Of a stretch of DNA of 32,453 nt, positions 23,883 through 32,137 are shown one piece after another. The notes beneath the pieces were generated by a model that saw only the letters and a list, made by a program, of their open reading frames with translations, searched no databases and was not told the origin of the DNA. A program made the position numbers and the translations under genes. The first letter of the stretch is position 1, and each line of letters opens with the position of its first letter. This DNA is from an uncultured Ruminococcus sp. (GTDB lineage: Bacteria; Bacillota_A; Clostridia; Oscillospirales; Ruminococcaceae): the NCBI GenBank assembly GCA_900315975.1, contig ONBA01000031.1, positions 1-32,453 on the forward strand. Reading direction: 5' to 3'.

Positions 23883-26101
23883 AGTTTACCCTGTACACTG
23901 CCGATTGTACTGGCAACGCAAAGAATACGATTTACCCGAATCAGAAGGTCATTACCTCGGAAGCGGATCTCCGCAAGGCAGTCACGTTCGACCATGTGTG
24001 TGCGCTGTATGCGAATAATGCCCGCAGCGATGCCAATTTTCAGCTCTCTGATGTTGTGCCGATGGACTGCGACAATGACCACAGCGACAATCCCGATGAG
24101 TGGATCACTCCGGAAAAGCTGTCCGAAATGCTCAGCGATGTGGAGTTTGCGATCACATACAGCCGTCATCATATGCTGGCGAAAGGCTCTGTAACAGCCC
24201 GCCCTCGTTTCCATGTATTTTTCCCGACTACGCCCTGCAAGGATGCCGCATTCCATAAGAACATCAAAGCACGCATCTACAAGGAACTGCCGTTCTTTGA
24301 CGGCAATGCACTGGACGCTTCACGCTTCCTGTATGGCTCGAAGGGCGATGTAGTCTGGCACGAGGGCAGCCTGTCGATTGAGGACTGGCTCACGCTCATG
24401 AAGTCGAACCGCAGTATTCCGCAGGGACAGCGCAACAGCACCATGTCCCGTATGGCGGGCAAGCTGGTCAAGCGTTTCGGTGTGACGGATGATGCCCATG
24501 CGAAGTTCCTCGAAAAGGCAGCGGAATGCGATCCGCCCCTCGACGATGAGGAGCTGGAAGGCATCTGGGCAAGCGCCTGCAAGTTCGGCAAAATGGTCAC
24601 CTCGCAGGAAGGTTATGTGCCTCCCGACCAGTTCGGCGATAATGTGCTGATCCCGGACGATTTCTCAGATGTCGGTGAAGCCCGCACATTCGTAGAGTGC
24701 TTTGGTGATGAGATCGCATTTACGATTGCTACGAATTATCTGCGCTATAACGGCACCTACTGGGAGGAATCAGAACAGGCGGCTGTCATGGCGATGATCG
24801 AACACACGGACGTTCAGCTTGCTGAGGCAGAACGCAAAATGGAAGATGACCTATGTGCATTGGAGAAGCTGGGTGTTCCGAGAGCGCTGGCGAAGGCAGG
24901 CGGCAAGAAGTTTCGTGATAGCCTGACTCCGGAACAGGGCGCTGCATACGGGCTGTTCAGATTTTCCGAGCTGTATCATGATTTCGTATTGAAATACCGT
25001 CATATCCGCAGCCTGAACAATGCCCTTGATGCCGCAAAGCCGCTGGTGCTGAAGCACCCGGAGCAGCTTGACGGTGATCCGATGCTGCTGAATACTCCCG
25101 GCGGCACCTACGACCTTGCCAAAGGTCTCGACGGCTGGAAAGCGACAGATCCGACTGACCTGATAACGAAAGTGACGGCGGTCGTGCCGAATGAGGAAGG
25201 TCGCCAGATCTGGGAGGACGCCTTGCAGGTGTTTTTTTGCGGAGACCAGAGCCTTATCGACTATGTGCAGATGATCTGCGGTCTCTGCCTGATAGGTAAA
25301 GTATACACGGAAGCGATGATTATTGCTTACGGTGACGGCAGAAACGGAAAGTCCACCTTCTGGAATGTTATCTACAAGGTGCTTGGTAGCTACAGCGGTA
25401 ATATCTCCGCCGATGCCCTGACCGTCAACTGCAAGAGAAACGTGAAGCCTGAAATGGCAGAGCTGAAGGGCAAGCGCCTGATTATTGCGGCGGAGCTGCA
25501 GGAAGGGATGCGCCTGAATACTTCTGTGGTAAAGCAGCTCTGTTCCACCGATCCCATTTTCGCTGAAAAGAAATTCAAGGCTCCGTTCTCATTTGAGCCG
25601 AGCCATACACTGGTGCTATACACGAACCACCTGCCGAAGGTCGCTGCCTCTGACGACGGCACTTGGCGCAGACTGATTGTTATCCCGTTCCATGCAAAGA
25701 TTCAGGGGCAGGAAGACAAGAAGAACTATACGCAGTACCTGATTGACAATGCAGGCGGTGCGGTTCTGTCGTGGCTTATCGAGGGTGCCATGAAAGTGGT
25801 CGCCGCCGGTTTCAAGGTAGATCGCCCGCAGTGTGTATTGGATGCAATCGGAGCGTACCGTGAAGGCAACGACTGGCTGGGGACATTTATCGATGAGTGC
25901 TGTGACGTGGATGCATCATATCAGGAAAAGTCCGGAGAGCTGTATAAGCGCTACCGTGAGTATTGCACCGAGAACGGCGAGTATATCCGCAGCACCACAG
26001 ATTTTTATAACGCACTGGAACAGGCGGGATTCAAAAAGCAGAAGCTCCGCAGTGGTCAGATGGTGATCGGACTTCAAATTCGGCTTGAATTTCTGGATTA
26101 A
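23879..26101 (+). CDS. P4-type phage primase-helicase
   Basis: This 740-residue protein makes primers and unwinds DNA. The N-terminal part resembles an archaeo-eukaryotic primase: PMDCDND (D63/D65), then TYSRHHM and ARPRFHVFFP. A PriCT-like helical linker follows (RNSTMSRMAGKLVKRFGV). The C-terminal D5/SF3 helicase has Walker A GDGRNGKST (485-493), Walker B-like RLIIAAELQEG and sensor LYTNHLPKV with the arginine motif GTWRRLIVIPF. The ATG (23879) overlaps the upstream stop, with GGAGG upstream. A repeat-rich intergenic region follows, a possible origin for this protein. Confidence 0.95.
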   Translation: MKFTLYTADCTGNAKNTIYPNQKVITSEADLRKAVTFDHVCALYANNARSDANFQLSDVVPMDCDNDHSDNPDEWITPEKLSEMLSDVEFAITYSRHHMLAKGSVTARPRFHVFFPTTPCKDAAFHKNIKARIYKELPFFDGNALDASRFLYGSKGDVVWHEGSLSIEDWLTLMKSNRSIPQGQRNSTMSRMAGKLVKRFGVTDDAHAKFLEKAAECDPPLDDEELEGIWASACKFGKMVTSQEGYVPPDQFGDNVLIPDDFSDVGEARTFVECFGDEIAFTIATNYLRYNGTYWEESEQAAVMAMIEHTDVQLAEAERKMEDDLCALEKLGVPRALAKAGGKKFRDSLTPEQGAAYGLFRFSELYHDFVLKYRHIRSLNNALDAAKPLVLKHPEQLDGDPMLLNTPGGTYDLAKGLDGWKATDPTDLITKVTAVVPNEEGRQIWEDALQVFFCGDQSLIDYVQMICGLCLIGKVYTEAMIIAYGDGRNGKSTFWNVIYKVLGSYSGNISADALTVNCKRNVKPEMAELKGKRLIIAAELQEGMRLNTSVVKQLCSTDPIFAEKKFKAPFSFEPSHTLVLYTNHLPKVAASDDGTWRRLIVIPFHAKIQGQEDKKNYTQYLIDNAGGAVLSWLIEGAMKVVAAGFKVDRPQCVLDAIGAYREGNDWLGTFIDECCDVDASYQEKSGELYKRYREYCTENGEYIRSTTDFYNALEQAGFKKQKLRSGQMVIGLQIRLEFLD

Positions 26102-26248
26102 CCTGCACAGAAAAGCATCAAAATCAACGTAGAATCGGGATTGTGCAGGTCGTTGATGGTCATTTCCCAACTTTACGCAGGCGAGAAAAAACATAGAATT
26201 TTTCTTCCTATGGAAAGGTTTGTATTCGACCGTCAACGACCTGCACAA
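26101..26248. repeat. Inverted and direct repeats: possible replication origin or structured RNA
   Basis: TTGTGCAGGTCGTTGATGGTC-type arms at 26141-26161 and 26228-26248 pair over 21 bp with one G-U. The 66-base interior holds a small CATAG/CTATG hairpin (26192-26212). The core ACCTGCACA recurs at 26101-26109 (overlapping the primase stop) and TCAACG at 26124-26129, both able to pair with the left arm in a competing fold. The segment carries no credible gene. Its position after the P4-type primase fits an origin; it could also be an RNA element. Confidence 0.6.
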
Positions 26249-26269
26249 AATCTCGGAAAGGTCGTATTT

Positions 26270-26551
26270 ATGCGAGAAAATGAAATTGAAGCAAAACTGG
26301 TCGCTGCCGTGAAAGCTGTCGGCGGTGTCTGCTGGAAGTTCACTTCTCCCGGAACGGCAGGTGTGCCTGACCGCATCATATTGATGCCGTCCGGCAGAAT
26401 CGGTTTCGTGGAGGTCAAGGCTCCCGGCGAAACGCCCCGACCGCTGCAGCGCCTGCGTATCAGAACACTTCGGCGGCTGGGCTTCAAAGCCTTTGTGCTG
26501 GACAGCCCGGAGCAGATAGGAGGAATCATTGATGCAATACAAACCACATGA
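26270..26551 (+). CDS. VRR-NUC domain nuclease
   Basis: This 93-residue protein is almost a single VRR-NUC (PD-(D/E)xK) domain: GVPDRIILMP (D34), GFVEVKAPG (E48-V-K50) and PRPLQ (Q60). Stand-alone phage VRR-NUC proteins are usually structure-specific nucleases for branched DNA. The start is ATG 26270, with AAAGGT about nine bases upstream; an earlier in-frame ATG would run through the inverted repeat. It overlaps the following helicase gene by 20 bases, a typical pair. Confidence 0.93.
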   Translation: MRENEIEAKLVAAVKAVGGVCWKFTSPGTAGVPDRIILMPSGRIGFVEVKAPGETPRPLQRLRIRTLRRLGFKAFVLDSPEQIGGIIDAIQTT

Positions 26552-27866
26552 CTACCAGAAGTTCGCTGTCGACTTCATCGAAACGCATCCGCAGGCAGCG
26601 GTATTGCTGGAATGCGGACTGGGCAAGACCAGTATCACCCTGACGGCGCTGAACGACATGATGTTCGACCGCTTTGAAATCCGGAAGGTGCTAATCATCG
26701 CACCGATCCGTGTATGCAAAAATAGCTGGGCGGCAGAAATCGGAAAGTGGGATCACCTGAATGGGCTGAAATACAGTCTGGTTCTCGGCAGCCGCGACCA
26801 GCGCCTTGCAGCTCTCCGGCAGAAAGCTGACCTGTATATCATCAACCGCGAGAACGTGCAGTGGCTCATCGAAAGCAGCGGAATGCCGTTCGACTTCGAT
26901 ATGGTGGTGATCGACGAGCTGTCCAGCTTCAAGAACCATCAGTCCAAGCGCTTCAAGGCGCTGCGAAAAGTGCGACCGTTCGTGAAGCGTATTGTCGGGC
27001 TGACCGGCACACCGTGCAGCAACGGTCTCATGGATCTCTGGGCGCAGTTCCGGCTGCTTGACAAAGGAGAACGCCTCGGCAAGCGTATCGGGCAGTACCG
27101 CGATGCCTACTTCACCCCGGACTGGAACGGCTTTACCTATTCTCCCAGACCGGGTGCAGAGAAACAGATATACAGCAAGATTGCCGACATCAGCATTTCC
27201 ATGAAAACCACCGACCACCTGAAGATGCCGGAACTGGTGATGACCGCTGATTCCGTTGAGCTGGATGAAGCGGCGGCAACGGTCTACAAAGACATGGAGC
27301 AGGATATGTGTCTGGATTTCACCCGCGATTCCATAACGGCAGCAAATGCGGGTGTCCTGTGTGGAAAGCTGACGCAGCTTGCCAGCGGTTCGGTTTATAC
27401 CGACGGCGGCAGCGTGATGCGGATACATTCCCACAAGCTGGACGCATTGGAAGATCTGATCGAAGCGCAGAACGGCAAGCCGGTGCTGATTGCGTACTGG
27501 TACAAGCACGAACGTGACAGCATTATGGAGCGCTTCGACTGCCGGGAGATCAAGACCGATGCCGACATCGCCGACTGGAACAAGGGCAAAATCCCGGTCG
27601 CACTGATACAGCCTTCTTCCGCAGGTCACGGTCTGAATCTCCAGTCAGGCGGCAGCACCATCATCTGGTACACGATGCCGTGGTCGCTGGAGCTGTACCA
27701 GCAGACCAATGCCCGACTCTGGCGACAGGGGCAGCAGTCCGAAACGGTCGTTATCCACCACCTTGTTGCGGCGGGAACGATCGACGAGGATATCATGAAG
27801 GTTCTGGAAAACAAGGACAAGACACAGGCGGCGATGATGAAAGCCGTGAAAGCGAGGGTTAAATGA
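26532..27866 (+). CDS. SNF2-family DNA helicase/translocase
   Basis: This 444-residue protein has the compact phage SNF2 plan. Walker A is ECGLGKT (27-33); motif II is VVIDELS (D128-E129-L130-S131) in place of DEAH; motif III is GLTGTPCSNG. The C-terminal lobe shows IQPSSAGHGLNLQ and NARLWRQGQ, then HHLVAAGTIDEDI. It starts at ATG 26532, with AGGAGG eight bases upstream, inside the VRR-NUC gene. It probably remodels replication or recombination intermediates with that nuclease. Confidence 0.95.
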   Translation: MQYKPHDYQKFAVDFIETHPQAAVLLECGLGKTSITLTALNDMMFDRFEIRKVLIIAPIRVCKNSWAAEIGKWDHLNGLKYSLVLGSRDQRLAALRQKADLYIINRENVQWLIESSGMPFDFDMVVIDELSSFKNHQSKRFKALRKVRPFVKRIVGLTGTPCSNGLMDLWAQFRLLDKGERLGKRIGQYRDAYFTPDWNGFTYSPRPGAEKQIYSKIADISISMKTTDHLKMPELVMTADSVELDEAAATVYKDMEQDMCLDFTRDSITAANAGVLCGKLTQLASGSVYTDGGSVMRIHSHKLDALEDLIEAQNGKPVLIAYWYKHERDSIMERFDCREIKTDADIADWNKGKIPVALIQPSSAGHGLNLQSGGSTIIWYTMPWSLELYQQTNARLWRQGQQSETVVIHHLVAAGTIDEDIMKVLENKDKTQAAMMKAVKARVK

Positions 27867-28057
27867 CAGAAGGATACAAATTACTGGCGGCAGCAATTAT
27901 CAAGCAGTGTCTCTTGGATTATCGGGAGGCGCTGCAGTCACACGATATCATAACAACGCTTGAATGTGAACAGTTCCTGCGGTCGCAGTGGTTTGACTTC
28001 ATGTCGGATATGAACGGCGAAAAGCTGATAAAAATGATGAGGGAGGAATTTGCATGA
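27863..28057 (+). CDS. Small hypothetical phage protein
   Basis: The 64-residue acidic helical protein (LLAAAIIKQCLLDYREAL, then FLRSQWFDFMSDM) overlaps the helicase stop as ATGA and the next start in the same way. Proteins of this size and pattern are common between SNF2 and DUF1492 genes in Firmicute prophages. Function unknown. Confidence 0.75.
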   Translation: MTEGYKLLAAAIIKQCLLDYREALQSHDIITTLECEQFLRSQWFDFMSDMNGEKLIKMMREEFA

Positions 28058-28488
28058 AAGAATACTGGGAGCAGGCGGAACGACTCCGCCGCCGCATCAA
28101 TCGTAAGATACACGAAATCCATCTGCTGCGTCAGCGGGCGGAGGGCATGAACGGCAGCGGCATCAACGATATGCCGAGGACGGTATCGCCCGACCGCAGC
28201 AAGATGGAAGGCACCGTTTTCAAGATCATGGCGCTGGAACAGGATATACAGGAAACGCAGGCAGAATATGATGCGCTGATTGCCGACATGGAAATTCGCA
28301 TCAATGCTGTGCAGGACGGTGATGCCCGTGACCTTCTGCGTAAAAGATACCTCGAATTCCTGCCGTGGTCGGAGATCATGAAGGAAATGGGATACAGCAA
28401 GTCCCACGTGTTCCGCCTGCACAGCACAGCCGTAGTTGCCTTGAAAAGTTGGGACACCGTGGGACTTGCAAACACCGGTAATGTGTGA
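28054..28488 (+). CDS. DUF1492/ArpU-like phage transcription regulator
   Basis: This 144-residue protein has a coiled-coil N-terminal half (1-95) and a sigma region 4-like helix-turn-helix at the end (RDLLRKRYLEFLPWSEI, MKEMGYSKSHVFRLHSTAV). It matches DUF1492/ArpU-type proteins that sit between early and late genes in Firmicute phages. ArpU-group proteins are linked to late gene control. A strong promoter overlaps its last codons and reads into the packaging genes, which supports a switch role. The start overlaps the upstream stop. Confidence 0.88.
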   Translation: MKEYWEQAERLRRRINRKIHEIHLLRQRAEGMNGSGINDMPRTVSPDRSKMEGTVFKIMALEQDIQETQAEYDALIADMEIRINAVQDGDARDLLRKRYLEFLPWSEIMKEMGYSKSHVFRLHSTAVVALKSWDTVGLANTGNV

Positions 28489-28494
28489 TATAAT
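28466..28494 (+). promoter_or_regulatory. Likely late promoter
   Basis: TTGCAA (28466-28471) and an extended TGA-TATAAT (28489-28494) are spaced 17 bases apart. It overlaps the end of the DUF1492 gene and would start transcription near 28501. Confidence 0.65.
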
Positions 28495-28517
28495 GTATAA
28501 TAGAAGAATCTGTAAAG

Positions 28518-28547
28518 AGCCGTTGTGGATTACCGCAGCGGCTTTTG
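28518..28547 (+). terminator. Intrinsic terminator just after the late promoter
   Basis: Arms 28518-28528 and 28533-28543 form an 11-bp stem (two G-U) with an ATTA loop and a short TTTT tract (28543-28546). It lies only about 17 bases after the predicted start site and 25 bases before the HNH gene, so it would cut a very short RNA unless overridden. It could also end the early transcript. Confidence 0.6.
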
Positions 28548-28571
28548 TTATGCCCGAAGGAGGTGTCGGCG

Positions 28572-28922
28572 ATGCCGAGGAAGGCACTGAAACCGTGCAA
28601 GCACCCCGGCTGTCCGAGACTGACCGAGGGTGCGTACTGCGACGAACACAAGCCCCTGCACCCTGACCGACCGTCAGCCGCCAAGCGTGGATACGGCAGC
28701 AAGTGGCAGCGTGTCAGCAAGGCGTACCTGCGGAAGCATCCGCTGTGCGTGAAGTGTCTGGCGCAGGGAAAGTATGTGACCGCAACAGTCGTTGACCACA
28801 TCGTTCCGCACCGAGGTGACCATTACCTGATGTGGAGTGATACAAACTGGCAAGCGCTGTGCAAGTCCTGTCACGATAAGAAAACCGGAACTGAGGACAG
28901 CAGACCGGAATACTCCTACTGA
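28572..28922 (+). CDS. HNH endonuclease (phage packaging type)
   Basis: This 116-residue protein starts at MPRKALKPCK (ATG 28572), with AGGAGG eight bases upstream. A first cysteine cluster (C9, C14, C23, H26) precedes the HNH fold: C59-x2-C62, DH76 (VVDHIVPH), N92 and C97-x2-C100-H101. Phage HNH proteins in this position, directly before the small terminase, are known partners of terminase in cos cleavage. Complete and of normal length. Confidence 0.95.
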   Translation: MPRKALKPCKHPGCPRLTEGAYCDEHKPLHPDRPSAAKRGYGSKWQRVSKAYLRKHPLCVKCLAQGKYVTATVVDHIVPHRGDHYLMWSDTNWQALCKSCHDKKTGTEDSRPEYSY

Positions 28923-29100
28923 TGGGGAGGGCTGGGGGCTGCCCGGTGGGGGTATCGAAATCTCTACGGAGCAGCGATCACAAGACCGGCGCCCCCTCTC
29001 ACGCGCAAAAAGTCCGGTTCAAACACCCGATTAACCCCCTCGAATATTTTACAAGCCGAAATCCGCGTGGTTTCGGCATTTTTTATAGGCAGGTGATGAT
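28923..29100 (+). other. G-rich spacer between HNH and small terminase, with terminator-like hairpin
   Basis: The first 60 bases carry several GGGG/CCCC runs that can pair imperfectly. At 29055-29077 a 9-bp stem (GCCGAAA/TTTCGGC) is followed by ATTTTTTA (29078-29085), an intrinsic terminator in form. HNH-terminase phages often have the cos site here, so this is a candidate location, but no sequence proof is available. Confidence 0.5.
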
Positions 29101-29661
29101 ATGGCAAAGGACGGTACAAACCGTGGCGGACGCAGAGTCCGTGCAGGCGACAAGCCGAAGCCACTCGCCGAGAAAATTGCCGCTGGAGAGGATGCCGACA
29201 TCATCGAATTCACCCCGACCGCGCTGGAAGGTGCTGACATTGATGATGCCGCTGATCTCGTTGGTGAGGATATGCCCTCGCCGAGTGAATACCTCTCGGC
29301 ACGGCAGAAGGACGGCAAGCCCCTCGGCGCTGATGAAATCTACAAGGAAACATGGATATGGCTGAAGAATCGCGGCTGCGAAAAGCTGGTGAACAAGCGA
29401 CTGCTCGAAAGCTACTCGCTGGCGTTCGCTCGTTTTATCCAGTGTGAGGACGCGCTCTCGACCTACGGTCTGCTCGGCAAGCACCCGACGACCGGCGGCG
29501 TGGTCGCATCTCCGTTCGCATCGCTCAGCCAGTCCTATCAGAAACAGGCAAATCTGCTTTGGTACGAGATTTTCGACATCGTGAAGCAGAACTGCACCAC
29601 AAAATTCGACGGCTCTCCGCAGGACGATATGATGGAGCAGCTACTCCGCAGCAGGAAGTGA
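29101..29661 (+). CDS. terS: Terminase small subunit, P27 family
   Basis: This 186-residue protein binds the packaging start site. The N-terminus is basic and Gly-rich (GTNRGGRRVRAGDKPKPLAE). The core has ARQKDGKPLGADEIYKETW, then KNRGCEKLVNKRLLESYSLA and the conserved P27 tail SLSQSYQKQANLLWYEIFDI. AGGTG precedes the ATG. The large terminase is not in the window and probably lies to the right, beyond the methyltransferase and following genes, as in related prophages. Confidence 0.93.
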   Translation: MAKDGTNRGGRRVRAGDKPKPLAEKIAAGEDADIIEFTPTALEGADIDDAADLVGEDMPSPSEYLSARQKDGKPLGADEIYKETWIWLKNRGCEKLVNKRLLESYSLAFARFIQCEDALSTYGLLGKHPTTGGVVASPFASLSQSYQKQANLLWYEIFDIVKQNCTTKFDGSPQDDMMEQLLRSRK

Positions 29662-29668
29662 GGTACAC

Positions 29669-30928
29669 ATGAAAACAACGACAGACTTTCAGCTTGTCAG
29701 CACCGACAAGCTCATCCCGTATGTAAATAACGCCCGCACTCACTCGCCGGAGCAGATAAAAAAGCTGCGCTCCTCGCTGCGTGAGTTCGGATTTGTCAAT
29801 CCGGTCATCATCGACCGGGAGTACAATGTCATCGCAGGTCACGGCAGACTGATGGCGGCGAAGGAGGAAGGCATCACGGAAGTGCCGTGTGTCTATGTTG
29901 ACCACCTGACCGATGCACAGAAGAAAGCCTACATCCTCGCAGATAACCGTATGGCACTGGATGCAGGCTGGGACGAGGAGCTTCTTGCCGTGGAGATGCA
30001 GGAACTGCAAGACCTCGGCTATGACCTTTCTATGACCGGCTTCGATGAAAAGGAACTGGCTGACCTATTCTCCGACGGAACCGGAAGCGATGCGAAGGAC
30101 GATGATTTCGACCTGACCGCAGCACTGGAGAAGGCTTCCTTTGTGGAGCGCGGCGACGTGTGGACGGTCGGCAGGCATCGCCTCATGTGCGGTGACGCGA
30201 CCAGCCCCGAAGATGTAAATACACTTATGGGCGATACAAAAGCAAACCTGATTCTGACCGATCCGCCCTACGGTGTATCTTTCAAAAGCTCCAGCGGACT
30301 GACGATTCAGAACGATAGCATGAAGAACGAGGAGTTTTATAACTTCCTGCTGGCGGCGTTCAAGTGCATGGCAGACCACCTCGAAAAAGGCGGCGCGGCT
30401 TATGTGTTCCATGCCGATACGGAAGGACTGAACTTCCGCAGGGCGTTCATCGACGCAGGCTTCCACCTTGCTGGCTGCTGCATCTGGGTGAAGGACAGCC
30501 TCGTCCTCGGACGTTCGGATTATCAGTGGCAGCACGAACCGGTGCTGTACGGCTTCATGCAGAATGGTAAGCACAAGTGGTATTCCGACCGCAAGCAGAC
30601 GACCATCTGGCACTTCGACAAGCCGAAGCGCAATGCGAACCACCCGACCAGCAAGCCTCTCGACCTGCTCGGTTATCCCATCGGCAACTCCACGCAGGAG
30701 AACGCTGTGGTCATCGACACCTTTGGCGGCAGCGGCTCGACGCTCATGGCGTGTGAGCAGATGAACCGCATCTGCTACATGATGGAGCTTGACGAAAAAT
30801 ACGCCTCCGTCATCCTACGGCGCTACGTTGAGGACACCGATGATGCCGAAGGCGTGTATGTAATTCGTAACGGACAGCAGATTCCTTATTCCGATCTGGT
30901 CAAAGAGGTTGAGACGAAGGAAGGCTGA
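29669..30928 (+). CDS. Phage DNA methyltransferase with N-terminal ParB-like domain
   Basis: This 419-residue fusion has a ParB/sulfiredoxin-like domain (1-95: NARTHSPEQIKKLRSSL, GFVNPVIID, VIAGHGRLMAA) and a DNA amino-methyltransferase. Motif IV DPPYG (198-202) precedes motif I DTFGGSGST (350-358), the beta-class order for N6-adenine or N4-cytosine methylases. HPTSKPLDL is the usual conserved segment before motif I. It starts eight bases after terS, with GAGGT upstream. It may protect phage DNA from host restriction or mark it during packaging; the target sequence is unknown. Confidence 0.95.
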   Translation: MKTTTDFQLVSTDKLIPYVNNARTHSPEQIKKLRSSLREFGFVNPVIIDREYNVIAGHGRLMAAKEEGITEVPCVYVDHLTDAQKKAYILADNRMALDAGWDEELLAVEMQELQDLGYDLSMTGFDEKELADLFSDGTGSDAKDDDFDLTAALEKASFVERGDVWTVGRHRLMCGDATSPEDVNTLMGDTKANLILTDPPYGVSFKSSSGLTIQNDSMKNEEFYNFLLAAFKCMADHLEKGGAAYVFHADTEGLNFRRAFIDAGFHLAGCCIWVKDSLVLGRSDYQWQHEPVLYGFMQNGKHKWYSDRKQTTIWHFDKPKRNANHPTSKPLDLLGYPIGNSTQENAVVIDTFGGSGSTLMACEQMNRICYMMELDEKYASVILRRYVEDTDDAEGVYVIRNGQQIPYSDLVKEVETKEG

Positions 30929-30955
30929 TAGTGCGTTATCCTCACAAATTATTAT

Positions 30956-31273
30956 TCATATCTTTACTTGTTCTTTCCAAACCTCAAACCGATATTCGTT
31001 GTTAAGTGACTCAACGTCATCAGGATATTCAGTATCAATAGTATAAGTCTTATCTGATTCTCCAACAATATTACACCTGATTATTCCTGTGCAATCTTCT
31101 TTCCAACAAGGTGCATCAGTATCAGAAGGATATCTATCACATTGACAAATCACAGGCACTTTGTCAATAAAATGATGCTTAACATTTTTGCAGTCTGTCA
31201 GCTCACATTTTACAAACATTGGATATCCGGTATCATCGATCACTTCAATCACTTTTACAGTAACTTTTGCCAT
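30956..31273 (-). CDS. Moron-like small hypothetical protein on the opposite strand
   Basis: This 105-residue protein starts at MAKVTVKVIE (ATG 31271-31273), with AGAGGT six bases upstream; an ATG five codons earlier is in frame but overlaps the ribosome site. It is acidic, beta-rich and contains paired cysteines (KCELTDCKNV, ICQCDRY, CWKEDC, IRCNIV) that might bind metal. It is the only minus-strand gene inside the plus-strand phage module, has its own consensus promoter, and looks more AT-rich than its neighbours. These are the hallmarks of a moron, expressed from the lysogen. No family recognised. Confidence 0.82.
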   Translation of the reverse strand: MAKVTVKVIEVIDDTGYPMFVKCELTDCKNVKHHFIDKVPVICQCDRYPSDTDAPCWKEDCTGIIRCNIVGESDKTYTIDTEYPDDVESLNNEYRFEVWKEQVKI

Positions 31274-31309
31274 AAGATTACCTCTCATAATACGTTTTTC
31301 CTTACTATG

Positions 31310-31338
31310 ATTATACAGCGCATTCGCCTATATGTCAA
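31310..31338 (-). promoter_or_regulatory. Perfect consensus promoter of the moron-like gene
   Basis: Minus-strand TTGACA (31333-31338) and TATAAT (31310-31315) are spaced exactly 17 bases. It would give a leader of about 30 bases before the start at 31273. The remaining gap 31339-31486 shows no supported gene. Confidence 0.85.
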
Positions 31339-31486
31339 TATCTGGAGACGCTGTAATATGCACAAATATCCGAAAATCCGCCCCGCACATATTCTCCGTT
31401 TTACAGTCTTGCTATCTGTGCGGTTCAGAGTTAATATGTGACTACAATCAAAACCGCAGCAAGCGGTGAAAACAGGAGGTCACATC

Positions 31487-32137
31487 ATGAATATCAAGTT
31501 CAATATCGAAAAGAGCCAGCGCAAGGCACTGGCACAGAAGATCGGCGAGCTGACCGGCAGCGAGGTCAAGTACCTCGGCGTTCCGAGCTGCGGATACCAG
31601 ATCGGCGCATACACCCTTGACAAGGAAGCGGTGCTGCACGGCGATGAGCTTCCGGACGAGATCCGGAGCGAACTGCAGAAGGCAGGCTACACCGCAGAGA
31701 ACGAGCCGGTAGCGCTGACGATTTCGATGCCGCGAGACTTCTTCACGGAGCAGTCGATGAACAATCTGCTCCAGCTCATCGCCAACAAGGAAACGCTCCT
31801 GAAACACGCGCTGAATACGGAGAGCCTTGCGGTCAACGAGTGCGAGGAAACGGTCGAGTTCCCGTGGTTCACGGTCGAGAAGGACGGTGACGGCGATGCC
31901 TACGCCCGCTTCATTACCGCCCTCTGCGAGTTTGCAAAGAACCTGCAGCGCGTGGTCAACAAGCCGGACACCAGCGACAACGAGAAGTACGCATTCCGCT
32001 GCTTCCTCCTGCGCCTCGGCATGATCGGCGAAAACTACAAGGCAGCCCGCAAGGTTCTGCTCCGCAATCTGACCGGAAGCTCCGCCTTCCGTCACGGCAA
32101 ACCCGAAGGAGGTGCCGACGATGCGGTTTCCGAATGA
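31487..32137 (+). CDS. Phage protein of the group often labelled virulence-related
   Basis: This 216-residue protein starts at MNIKFNIEKS (ATG 31487), with AGGAGGT seven bases upstream. The N-terminal half (KALAQKIGELTGSEVKYLGV, YQIGAYTLDKEAVL) matches a family seen beside terminase genes in clostridial prophages and ICEs and commonly named virulence-related; the name has no proven meaning here. The C-terminal half is helical and basic (NYKAARKVLLRNLTG). It overlaps the next gene by 17 bases. Confidence 0.78.
   Translation: MNIKFNIEKSQRKALAQKIGELTGSEVKYLGVPSCGYQIGAYTLDKEAVLHGDELPDEIRSELQKAGYTAENEPVALTISMPRDFFTEQSMNNLLQLIANKETLLKHALNTESLAVNECEETVEFPWFTVEKDGDGDAYARFITALCEFAKNLQRVVNKPDTSDNEKYAFRCFLLRLGMIGENYKAARKVLLRNLTGSSAFRHGKPEGGADDAVSE

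Noticed and set aside
26691..27629. Minus-strand frame of 312 codons opposite the SNF2 gene
   Set aside because: Antisense shadow of a gene with all helicase motifs.
31359..31442. 27-codon plus-strand frame near the moron
   Set aside because: No ribosome site and no neighbouring coupling.
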